Shown here: piece by piece, positions 1 to 7,316 of the stretch
Position numbering within the stretch: position 1 is the first letter of the stretch
Layout: every line of letters starts with the position of its first letter
Origin: JBCCMA01 sp045107005
GTDB taxonomy: Bacteria; Pseudomonadota; Gammaproteobacteria; Steroidobacterales; JBCCMA01
Length of the DNA: 45,881 bases
NCBI GenBank assembly: GCA_045107005.1
Contig: JBGCFP010000033.1
Location: 1-45,881 of the forward strand
Direction of reading: 5' to 3'
Translations under genes and position numbers: made by a program
The notes under the pieces: model-generated
Seen by the model: the letters and a program-made list of their open reading frames with translations, nothing else
Databases searched by the model: none
Told to the model about the DNA's origin: nothing

Positions 1-1521
1 CCGTACAACATCTTCCAGCGCGGACCCAACGGCGAAAGCCTGGTCACGCAGGAAGCTCTGGATTTCATTCAGGGCGTAGGCCTGGTCAACGGTTCGACCA
101 AGCAGACGGCGTTCGGCGCCAACATTCAGGCTAACCTGGAAGAGTACGGCATTCGCGTGCCAACGGCTGACGAAAGTGTCGCTGTGCTGTTTGGTATCGA
201 AACGCGCAAAGATGAGCTGGGTTCACTGCCGGATGAAATCAGCCGCGTTCCTGGCGGTGGTTTCACGGGCGTTGGCGGTGCCACGTTGCCAGTGACCGGT
301 CAGATTGAAACCAACGAGTTCTACACTGAGGTGGAAGTGCCGATTTTGTCGGGCATGCAGTTCGCCGACGAGCTGACGCTGCGTACGCAGTATCGCTACT
401 CGGATTACGAGGCTGAAGGTAACGGCACGGCGACTGACTTCGACGCCAGTGCGTTTGGTGTGTCGCTGGCTTGGGCGCCGATTCCCGAACTTCGTCTGCG
501 CACGCAGCTACAGCGGGCTGTCCGCGCGCCTAACGTGATCGAGCTGTACACCGGTCAGAACACGGGCTTGCCAAACCTGAGCCCAGCTGGCGTCAACGCA
601 AACGACGTTCAGCTGTTTGACCCTTGTGCATCGGATGCGCCGATCGCGTCACTGGAAGAGTGTCAGCGCACCGGCGTAACGGCCGCTCAGTACGGCACCA
701 TTCTGGATGTTATCTCGGGTCAGACCCAGTCGTTGACCGGTGGTAACCCGCAGCTGGATCCGGAAGAAGCCGACACGGTAACGTTTGGTGCAGTGTGGAC
801 GCCGTCGTTCCTCGAGAGCCTGACGCTCAGCATCGATTACTTCAACATCCTCGTGGAAGACACCATCTCGCCCGGTATCCCCGCGCAGACGGTGCTCGAC
901 CAGTGCCTCAACACGGGTAACGCAACGTTCTGTAACCTGATCACGCGCGCCAACTCCGGCACGCTGGCAGCCGGTACGTTCGGCGTTGGTTTCCAACAGA
1001 CCAACCTGAACATTGCCGAACTGGAAACCACCGGTATCGATCTTCAGGCCACCTACGGTTTCGAAGTCGGTGCTCATTCGATCTCGCTTGATTACGCTGC
1101 GACGATTCTCGACAAGCTCGACACCGTGCCGTTTGCCGGTGCCGATCCGATCGAATGCGCCGGTTTCTTCGGCGGTCAGTGCGGTGCGCCTAGCCCGGAA
1201 TATCGTCATCGCGCGGTCGCTACGTGGAAGACGCCTTGGGACGTCGACGTCGTGGGCACCTGGCGTCACTTCGGTGAAACCGACAACGACGATCCGGACG
1301 AAGAGCTCGAAGGCAAGTTCGATAGCGTGAACTACATCGACGTCTCGGCGAACTGGTACGTTACTGACGATCTGGTCATCCGCGGTTCGGCGTTGAACCT
1401 GTTTGCTGAAGATCCACCGATCTTCTCGGGCGCAGGTCCAGCTCTGGGTAACGGCAACACCTACCCAACGGTTTATGACACCAGCACGGTGTTTGTGGCT
1501 TCGTTCCAGTATTCGTTCTAA
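1..1521 (+). CDS. TonB-dependent receptor, C-terminal part (5' end outside window)
   Basis: The frame is open from base 1 and ends at TAA 1519-1521, so the gene begins upstream and only about 506 C-terminal residues are seen. These have the alternating hydrophobic/polar pattern of an outer-membrane beta-barrel and typical receptor landmarks: a RAPNVIELY segment (the 'R-AP--EL' motif of the barrel), a GGNPQLDPEEADT motif, 'LETTGIDLQATY', and a final strand ending in Phe (FQYSF), the usual barrel-assembly signal. Two Cys-containing loops (DPC...EEC and QCLNTGNATFC) probably form external disulfides. Ligand-gated import across the outer membrane, driven by TonB, is expected; the ligand cannot be told from this part. 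It closely resembles the large receptors of Gammaproteobacteria that take up oligosaccharides or peptides (inference). It is followed by a strong terminator, so it is the last gene of its transcript. Confidence 0.93.
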   Translation, partial: PYNIFQRGPNGESLVTQEALDFIQGVGLVNGSTKQTAFGANIQANLEEYGIRVPTADESVAVLFGIETRKDELGSLPDEISRVPGGGFTGVGGATLPVTGQIETNEFYTEVEVPILSGMQFADELTLRTQYRYSDYEAEGNGTATDFDASAFGVSLAWAPIPELRLRTQLQRAVRAPNVIELYTGQNTGLPNLSPAGVNANDVQLFDPCASDAPIASLEECQRTGVTAAQYGTILDVISGQTQSLTGGNPQLDPEEADTVTFGAVWTPSFLESLTLSIDYFNILVEDTISPGIPAQTVLDQCLNTGNATFCNLITRANSGTLAAGTFGVGFQQTNLNIAELETTGIDLQATYGFEVGAHSISLDYAATILDKLDTVPFAGADPIECAGFFGGQCGAPSPEYRHRAVATWKTPWDVDVVGTWRHFGETDNDDPDEELEGKFDSVNYIDVSANWYVTDDLVIRGSALNLFAEDPPIFSGAGPALGNGNTYPTVYDTSTVFVASFQYSF

Positions 1522-1598
1522 GACGAATCACTGGCGCTAGCGCGATGTAGCGCATCGGGGTTTACCCCGATCGACCAGGCATCGCAGCCAACACGATG

Positions 1599-1634
1599 AC
1601 CGCGGCTCTCTAACGAGAGCCGCGGTTTTTTTTT
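1599..1634 (+). terminator. Rho-independent terminator of the TonB-dependent receptor
   Basis: An 11-bp perfect stem (CCGCGGCTCTC / GAGAGCCGCGG) with a TAAC tetraloop is followed directly by nine T. It lies 78 bp after the receptor stop codon. A second, shorter inverted repeat (ATCGGGG/CCCCGAT, 1554-1571) precedes it without a T-run. Confidence 0.95.
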
Positions 1635-1862
1635 GCGCCAGATTTCAAGCCATTTCCTGCCGCTCATCGCCGTTTCGCCCGGCGCTGAGAAAACGCTCCT
1701 CCATTGCAACGGTTGCTACGACGCCCCCTACAACGCTGCCTGCTTACCCTTTTGGGGTAGAAACAGGGCGTCGACCTGTAGGTCGTCTGGAAATCCCGTT
1801 TTCGACTAGCCAGAAAAGGAGCCCCCGCATGGTGCAGGGGCACAAATTGCGAGGAGACAGTA

Positions 1863-2342
1863 ATGATTGCACTGAAATTTGAGACAGAAATTAAAGGGAC
1901 TTGCCAGGTCGATAAACACCAAAACTGGATTGTGGTTGATGCCCTCGAGTTCGGTGTTGGACGGGCCATAGACAGTATTGGCGGTGGCAAGGATCGCGGC
2001 ACCAACAACCCGTCGTTCTCGGAAATGGCGTTTAAGAAAAGCACGGATATCTCGTCCGCCGATCTCTATTTTCAGGCGGTGGCTGGCAAGAGTCTGGGCA
2101 ATGCGGAAATTCATTTCATCCAGACATCGGGCACCGACGGCAAAGGGCAGGTGTATCTGACCATCGAACTGGACGAGCCGATTGTCAGCGCCTATTCAAC
2201 GTCGAGCGGTGGCGACCGTCCAACCGAGAGTTTCACGCTGAACTTCACCAAGATTTCGTATCAGTACAACGCCTTCGATGGCGACAAGATCAAGACCGGT
2301 ACTGCCAAGAAATGGAACATCGCGGAAAACGAGCCGTACTAG
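1863..2342 (+). CDS. hcp: Hcp family type VI secretion tube protein (orphan)
   Basis: A 159-residue protein of the size and pattern of Hcp, the ring-forming subunit of the type VI secretion inner tube, which is also a carrier for effectors. Family landmarks are visible: an N-terminal 'ALKFETEIKGTC' strand where Hcp has its G-D-I-x-G-E-S segment, the 'FSEMAFKKSTDISSADL' stretch (family: F-x-K-x-x-D-x-S-S-P-x-L), 'STSSGGDRPTESFTLNFTKISYQY' (family: GG-x-x-x-TE-x-x-TLNF-x-K) and a C-terminal 'KKWNI' like the W-N-I of Hcp. A strong Shine-Dalgarno GAGGAG (1851-1856) sits 6 bases before ATG. No other type VI component (VipA/B, TssK, ClpV, VgrG) is in the window, so it is an orphan copy, as is common for hcp. 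No effector domain is fused to it. Confidence 0.88.
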   Translation: MIALKFETEIKGTCQVDKHQNWIVVDALEFGVGRAIDSIGGGKDRGTNNPSFSEMAFKKSTDISSADLYFQAVAGKSLGNAEIHFIQTSGTDGKGQVYLTIELDEPIVSAYSTSSGGDRPTESFTLNFTKISYQYNAFDGDKIKTGTAKKWNIAENEPY

Positions 2343-2345
2343 GGC

Positions 2346-2721
2346 TCAACGAGAACGGCGGTTGGCGTTTGCAGCCAATCGCCGTGGCCCCCTTTTTCCG
2401 CCGGCCGAGGCGCGACGAGTCGAGAAGAGCTTGGGAAGCGGGAGACGGAACGCAGGCAGCAAATCAGGCGCTGTGAGCACGTCTTCGGCCCTGAGCGTCG
2501 AACAGTGGTCACCCCGAAACACCTGCACGGTGCGTTCGCGAGGATCACACACCCATATCATCGGCGTGCCAAACGCCAGGTAATCGGCGACCTTCGCGCG
2601 CCATTGTCGTTCATGGTCGCGCTAAGACAAGGTGGCCGCGCGCCAACTCGTGACGTTGATCGTCATCGGGCAGGCGATAGAGACCTTCGACGTCTAGATA
2701 TTCATTTGCTCGGCATACCAT
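2346..2721 (-). pseudogene. Uma2 family (DUF820) nuclease remnant, internally deleted and frameshifted
   Basis: Most of the 532-base gap between hcp and the M13 peptidase holds a decayed gene on the minus strand. From ATG at 2721 the frame gives a Uma2-like N-terminus (EGLYRLPDDDQRHELARGHL; family: 'LP-DG-RYELI-G'), which hits a stop after about 36 residues. From about 2618, in another frame, the typical Uma2 C-terminus appears: 'RAKVADYLAFGTPMIWVCDP', then 'RTVQVF', 'LTAPDLLPAFRLPLPKLF', ending at 2346. About 80 residues in between are missing, including the acidic PD-(D/E)XK-type core. An intact Uma2 protein is about 190 residues. The product would be inactive. The rest of the gap (2722-2874) shows nothing clear apart from the ribosome-binding site of the next gene. 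Confidence 0.82.
2356..2397 (+). terminator. Possible terminator after hcp
   Basis: An 11-bp stem (CGGCGGTTGGC / GCCAATCGCCG, one G-U pair) with a 7-base loop starts 13 bases after the hcp stop. A T5 run follows after a TGGCCCCC gap, which is longer than in a standard intrinsic terminator, so efficiency is uncertain. Confidence 0.45.
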
Positions 2722-2874
2722 ACGTAGAGGCTAACACCCGGCAACAAGTCCACGTCAAGCCGCGCCGAGCGCTGCCTGCATTCTCGCTCTAATGTTGTCG
2801 ATGGCTGACTTGAGGTAGGCTTTGCCTCTGCGGTTTCGCATTTTTTTCAGTCCCAACACGACAGGAATTGCATT

Positions 2875-4938
2875 TTGAACAAGTTATTAACGGTCACTGC
2901 ACTGCTCGTCAGTTTAGCCGCGTGCAGCCCAAAGACATCGACGACCACGCAAGCGCCTGCATCAGAGGCATCGACGGCCCAAGTGGCGCCGTACTCCGGT
3001 TTGCTGTTGGACAACATGGATGCGAACGTTCGACCGGGCAACGATTTCAACGCATTCGTCAACGGCACGTGGATCGATAACACACAAATCCCGAGCGACA
3101 AACAGGGTTACGGGATCGGCACGATTTTGCGCGATCAATCCCAGGAGCACGTGAAGGCAATTATCGAAGAGTCGGCTAACGGCGATTTTGTCAAAGGGAC
3201 AGATGAGCAAAAAGTGGGTGACCTGTTTTCATCGTACATGGATGTCACCACGCGCAATCGCCTGGGCGTGACCCCATTGCAGGGTGAGTTCGAACGCATT
3301 GATGCGTTGGCCAATCGACAGGAGTTGGCCGTGTATTTCGCGGAGGCGAACAAAGCCGGCTTGAACATGCCGTTCGCGCTCGCGCAATACGTCGATTTCA
3401 AGGATCCGGGCACCTACATGATGTACACGTGGCAGGGCGGGCTGGGCATGCCGGATCGAGAATTCTATTTTCTTGACGACGAAAAGTCCCGATCCATTCG
3501 CGAGAAATACGTTGAGCACATCGCGACGATGTTTGAACTTACCGGTCTGCCCAACGGCGAGGCCGCCGCGGCGGCGATCATGGCGCTGGAAGTGATGCTG
3601 GCTGGCGAGCACATGAAAAAAGAACAGACGCGAAATATGGTTGCGCTGTACAACAAGATTCCGACCGATGAGTTGGACGATTTGATGCCGTCGTTCGCCT
3701 GGTCACCGTACCTGGAAGAGTCTGGAATCGCGGACATCGACGGTGTGGTGGTGACTCAGATTGATTACATGAAAGCCCTCGACGGGATTTTGACCCAGAC
3801 GCCGATGGACACGTGGAAGACCTACTTAAAGTGGGTTGCCCTCAACGGTGCCGCGGGTTTGCTCAGCGAATCGTTTGATCAACAAAACTTTGAGTTTTAC
3901 TCCAAGACGCTGCGTGGCGTAGAAGAACAGCGGCCGCTGTGGCGTCGCGGCGTGGAAGTGGTGAACGGCACGTTGGGCGAAGTGGTTGGCAAAGTTTACG
4001 TCGCCCGCCATTTTCCGCCGGAAGCGAAACTCGGTATGCAGGAACTGGTTGGCAATTTGATCAAGGCGTACGAGAACAGCATTAAGGAACTCGACTGGAT
4101 GGGTGACGCGACCAAAGAACAGGCGCTCGACAAGCTCAGCAAGTTCACGCCGAAAATCGGCTACCCGGATAACTGGAAGGATTACTCTAATCTGAATATC
4201 GAACCGGACGATCTGGTTGGCAACATGCGCCGTTCCGCACGTTTCAATTACGACCAGAACCTGGCGCGCCAGGGTGGCCCGGTGGATCGCAGCGAATGGT
4301 CGATGACGCCGCAGACGGTGAACGCCTATTACAACCCGCCGCTCAACGAAATTGTGTTTCCGGCCGCGATTTTACAGCCGCCGTATTTTGATCTGAGCGC
4401 AGACGACGCGGTGAACTACGGCGCCATCGGTGCGGTGATCGGTCACGAGATCGGGCACGGCTTTGATGATTCTGGCAGCACGTTTGACGGCGACGGCGTG
4501 TTGCGCAACTGGTGGACCGAGGAAGACAGTGCCGAGTTCAAAGCGCGCACTGCCAAGCTCGTTGAGCAGTATTCGGCGTTCAAACCGTTCGATGATTTGA
4601 GCGTCAACGGCGAGTTCACCTTGGGCGAGAACATTGGTGATCTGGGTGGCTTGAGTATCGGGCTCAAAGCGTATCTGTTGTCGCTTGAAGGCCAGGAGCC
4701 ACCCGTGCTGGATGGCTACACCGGACTGCAAAGAGTGTTTTTGGGCTACGCTCAGAGCTGGCGCTACAAGTATCGCGATGAATCGCTGCGCCATCAGATC
4801 AATACCGATCCGCATGCGCCTCGGATGTATCGGGTAAACGGTGTCGTTCGCAACGTGCCGGAATTCTACGAAGCCTTCGACATTGCGATGGACGACGAGC
4901 TGTATCTGCCCGAACAGGAGCGTGTGAAGATTTGGTGA
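2875..4938 (+). CDS. M13 (neprilysin/PepO-like) zinc metallopeptidase, lipoprotein
   Basis: A 687-residue M13 endopeptidase. It starts at TTG 2875, which has an AGGA Shine-Dalgarno at 2863-2866 (8-base spacing) and gives a clean lipoprotein signal peptide, NKLLTVTALLVSLAAC, with lipobox LAAC. It should therefore sit lipid-anchored in the periplasm or outer membrane. The N-terminal M13 domain begins at 'MDANVRPGNDFNAFVNGTW'. The catalytic domain holds NAYYNPPLNEIVFPAAILQP and the zinc motif HEIGH (H524, E525, H528) followed by GFDDSGS. The third ligand is E585 in ENIGDLGGL. The C-terminus ends VKIW, like the family's C-x-V-W. Such enzymes cleave oligopeptides; a role in peptide nutrition or envelope peptide turnover is inferred. 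It lies alone between a pseudogene and a response-regulator gene. Confidence 0.94.
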   Translation: MNKLLTVTALLVSLAACSPKTSTTTQAPASEASTAQVAPYSGLLLDNMDANVRPGNDFNAFVNGTWIDNTQIPSDKQGYGIGTILRDQSQEHVKAIIEESANGDFVKGTDEQKVGDLFSSYMDVTTRNRLGVTPLQGEFERIDALANRQELAVYFAEANKAGLNMPFALAQYVDFKDPGTYMMYTWQGGLGMPDREFYFLDDEKSRSIREKYVEHIATMFELTGLPNGEAAAAAIMALEVMLAGEHMKKEQTRNMVALYNKIPTDELDDLMPSFAWSPYLEESGIADIDGVVVTQIDYMKALDGILTQTPMDTWKTYLKWVALNGAAGLLSESFDQQNFEFYSKTLRGVEEQRPLWRRGVEVVNGTLGEVVGKVYVARHFPPEAKLGMQELVGNLIKAYENSIKELDWMGDATKEQALDKLSKFTPKIGYPDNWKDYSNLNIEPDDLVGNMRRSARFNYDQNLARQGGPVDRSEWSMTPQTVNAYYNPPLNEIVFPAAILQPPYFDLSADDAVNYGAIGAVIGHEIGHGFDDSGSTFDGDGVLRNWWTEEDSAEFKARTAKLVEQYSAFKPFDDLSVNGEFTLGENIGDLGGLSIGLKAYLLSLEGQEPPVLDGYTGLQRVFLGYAQSWRYKYRDESLRHQINTDPHAPRMYRVNGVVRNVPEFYEAFDIAMDDELYLPEQERVKIW

Positions 4939-4980
4939 GCGCAGGCGCGCTGCCATGGCGCGGCCCAAGACGATTGCTGT

Positions 4981-4993
4981 ACTGTGTCACAGT
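4981..4993. promoter_or_regulatory. Perfect palindrome upstream of the receiver gene
   Basis: ACTGTGTCACAGT is a perfect 6+1+6 palindrome, 27 bases before the start of the receiver gene at 5021. Its right part, GTGTCACAGTC (4984-4994), recurs exactly at 5432-5442 in front of the GGDEF-EAL gene. This suggests a shared regulator, but half-site spacing differs from the CRP-type site there. Confidence 0.35.
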
Positions 4994-5020
4994 CGCTAAT
5001 CACTGATAAGGCAGTGTGCA

Positions 5021-5398
5021 ATGTTCAACCAAATCCTGCTCGTTGATGACAATGAGACCGATCAATTCATCAACGCCAGACGCATCCGGCAGCATGATGA
5101 ATCGATCGCACTGCGCGAGGCACAAAACGGCCTGGAGGCTATGGCGGTGTTGCGTGAGCCCGATTTCTGGCCCGATCTGATACTGCTCGATGTCAACATG
5201 CCGGTACTCGATGGCTTCGGTTTCCTTGACGCCTACATGGCGGAATTCGCTGACCGGCCGGTGAACATCGTGCTCGCGTTGACCTCTGCATATCAGGACA
5301 ACGACGTGCGACGCGCAGAGGCTTACCCGGTCGTCAAAGGGCAGATTATCAAGCCACTGTCGAAGGACTGGTGCCGTGAAATCAGCGCATTATGTTGA
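5021..5398 (+). CDS. Stand-alone response regulator receiver (CheY-like)
   Basis: 125 residues, only a receiver domain. The acidic pair D9/D10, the phospho-acceptor D57 (in LILLDVNMP), T88 and K111 (IIKP) are all present, so it should accept phosphate. It has no output domain and must act by protein contact or as a phosphate relay. 'NETDQFINARRI' after the acidic pair is typical of single-domain regulators of the Rcp1 type that partner large PAS/bacteriophytochrome-like kinases. The next gene is a PAS-GGDEF-EAL protein in the same direction, and a large CheB/CheR/histidine kinase lies beyond it. Either could be functionally linked, but this is inference. The kinase is not identified. Confidence 0.92.
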   Translation: MFNQILLVDDNETDQFINARRIRQHDESIALREAQNGLEAMAVLREPDFWPDLILLDVNMPVLDGFGFLDAYMAEFADRPVNIVLALTSAYQDNDVRRAEAYPVVKGQIIKPLSKDWCREISALC

Positions 5399-5423
5399 GT
5401 CATCGATTTAACGCTTAGCATTA

Positions 5424-5439
5424 TGTGACCAGTGTCACA
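5424..5439. promoter_or_regulatory. CRP/Clp/Vfr-type binding site
   Basis: TGTGA-CCAGTG-TCACA matches the core consensus of the CRP family (TGTGA-N6-TCACA) at all ten fixed bases. It is centred about 106 bases before the ATG of the GGDEF-EAL gene. A candidate -10 hexamer GATAAT lies at 5487-5492, which would put the site about 65-70 bases upstream of the start point, compatible with a class I activation position. No good -35 hexamer is seen, as expected for an activator-dependent promoter. In Xanthomonas the homologue Clp is itself controlled by c-di-GMP. Confidence 0.6.
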
Positions 5440-5537
5440 GTCTCGGAAAAAACAGAGCTTTTGTGTGTAGAAAGTGAGCAAATTGGGATAATCTTTATTG
5501 CACAACAATCTCGTAAGAACACGAAGGGCCAAGGATT

Positions 5538-7316
5538 ATGGCAAGCGTTGGAATTGACTGGATCGCCAGTTACAAGGATGGTTTCGAGGGAGAGGGCAGA
5601 AGTCTTTTCGTCAATGCACCGGCACCGATGTTGTGTCTGGATGAGCCGGGACGAATCATCATGCCGAACAATCGCGTCGCCACGCTCCTCGGGCGCACGC
5701 TGGACAACCTGACGGGTCGTCCGTTTCTCACCGTGACTCAAGGCAGCGACCGTCGCCGCCTTATTTCGCATTTGGCGCGCGTCGCCGACGGCCAGAACTG
5801 CGAGCTCGACCTCACGGTCAAGATGCCGCGCGGTACAGAAGTGCCGGTGTCGATGATCAGCTCACCCGTGCTTGATCGCAACGGCCAGTTCAAGTATTCG
5901 AATAACGTGGTTCTGGACGTGTCGCGTTATCGCCGCGTTGAAGAGACGTTATCGAAAGCCAAAGAGCACCTGACCCATATCGCACACCACGATGCGCTCA
6001 CCGGCTTGCCCAATCGCTATCTGTTTGAAGATCGCTTGAAACAGGCCGTGTTGCGCTGTCGTCGCAACGGCTGGCTTGGCGCATTGGTGTTTATCGATAT
6101 CGACCGCTTTAAACTCTACAACGACATGCACGGCCACGAAGTGGGCGACGCGGTGTTGGTGGAGGCGGCCACACGATTGAGTCTGAATCTGCGCGAGCAG
6201 GATACGGTCTGCCGTTACAGCGGCGACGAGTTCATTCTGATTCTCGAAGATGTCACCAGCGTTGCCGACGTCAACAAGATCGTCGACAAGCTGCAAAACC
6301 AGTTTTCGCGTCCTATTTATGGCCTGTTGAAGCGGCCACTGGCGCTAACGGCGTCCTTTGGCGCGACCATTTTCGACAAGTCGACGCAGGACACGGATGC
6401 GGATGCCCTGGTGCGTCAAGCCGATGCGGCGATGTATGAAGCGAAACAAACGCCCAAAGCTGGCTTCGAGTTGTACTCCCCGCGCTCGGATGCGGCGGCA
6501 TCGAATCGCCGCATGCTGGTCGCCGATTTTGAAAGTGCTCTGTCGCAGAAGCAGCTGTGGCTGGCTTACCAGCCGCAGATCGACTGGCAAACTTCCACGC
6601 TCGTTGGCGTTGAGTCTCTCATTCGCTGGGATCATCCGAAACTGGGTCTCGTCGCGCCGTCGTACTTCATTGAAATCGCCGAAACCACAGAATACTCGGA
6701 ACGCATCTGTCGTTGGGTGTTGCTGGAGGCCTGTAATCGCCTGCGTCACTGGGACGAAGAGGGCATTAGCGTGCCACGCATTGCCGTTAACGTTTCACCA
6801 CGCGATGTCTGCGGCGCGCATCTGATCGAGTATGTCGAAGAGGCGTTGGAGTCCTCCGGCATTGCACCGGGTCGATTGGAAGTGGAGATCACCGAAACCA
6901 GCGTGTTGCATCACCCGCCGACGGCTGAGCGCGTGCTGGGTGAGTTGAGCGAAAAAGGCGTCCATCTGGCGCTTGATGATTTCGGCACCGGCTATTCGTC
7001 GCTGCGTTATTTGCGCGACTATCCTTTTGATCGGATCAAGATTGACCGGTCGTTCGTGGCCGATCTGATCACGCGTCCCGAGAACCAGGTGTTCATCGAC
7101 GCGATGGTGTCGATGGCCTCAAGCTTAGGCATTGCCGTCGTGGCCGAGGGTGTCGAATCGGCGGAGCAGGGCCAGCGTCTGGCTGACGCCGGTGTGGACA
7201 TCATGCAGGGCTACTACCATTCGCGTCCGTTGACGCACGATAAACTGGCCCCGTTTATGAACTCGCTGCCGGTGTCTTCTCAGCAAAAGCTACGGGCAAA
7301 GTCAGCACAAACTTAG
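5538..7316 (+). CDS. PAS-GGDEF-EAL cyclic di-GMP signalling protein
   Basis: 592 residues, cytosolic, no membrane segment. A PAS-like sensor (about 20-135) leads through a short helix into a GGDEF domain (about 145-315) that begins 'HHDALTGLPNR'. Its signature is SGDEF (228-232): the first Gly is Ser, but the D, E and F are kept, so diguanylate cyclase activity is possible but not certain. The EAL domain (about 325-585) has ESL in place of EAL (E359) and keeps the metal and catalytic set: N418, E450, DD480-481, K501, E537, E540 and Q557. It should hydrolyse c-di-GMP. It is likely a bifunctional or GTP-stimulated phosphodiesterase. The 3' end overlaps the convergent CheB/CheR kinase gene by 62 bases. 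A perfect CRP-type site lies upstream. Confidence 0.93.
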   Translation: MASVGIDWIASYKDGFEGEGRSLFVNAPAPMLCLDEPGRIIMPNNRVATLLGRTLDNLTGRPFLTVTQGSDRRRLISHLARVADGQNCELDLTVKMPRGTEVPVSMISSPVLDRNGQFKYSNNVVLDVSRYRRVEETLSKAKEHLTHIAHHDALTGLPNRYLFEDRLKQAVLRCRRNGWLGALVFIDIDRFKLYNDMHGHEVGDAVLVEAATRLSLNLREQDTVCRYSGDEFILILEDVTSVADVNKIVDKLQNQFSRPIYGLLKRPLALTASFGATIFDKSTQDTDADALVRQADAAMYEAKQTPKAGFELYSPRSDAAASNRRMLVADFESALSQKQLWLAYQPQIDWQTSTLVGVESLIRWDHPKLGLVAPSYFIEIAETTEYSERICRWVLLEACNRLRHWDEEGISVPRIAVNVSPRDVCGAHLIEYVEEALESSGIAPGRLEVEITETSVLHHPPTAERVLGELSEKGVHLALDDFGTGYSSLRYLRDYPFDRIKIDRSFVADLITRPENQVFIDAMVSMASSLGIAVVAEGVESAEQGQRLADAGVDIMQGYYHSRPLTHDKLAPFMNSLPVSSQQKLRAKSAQT

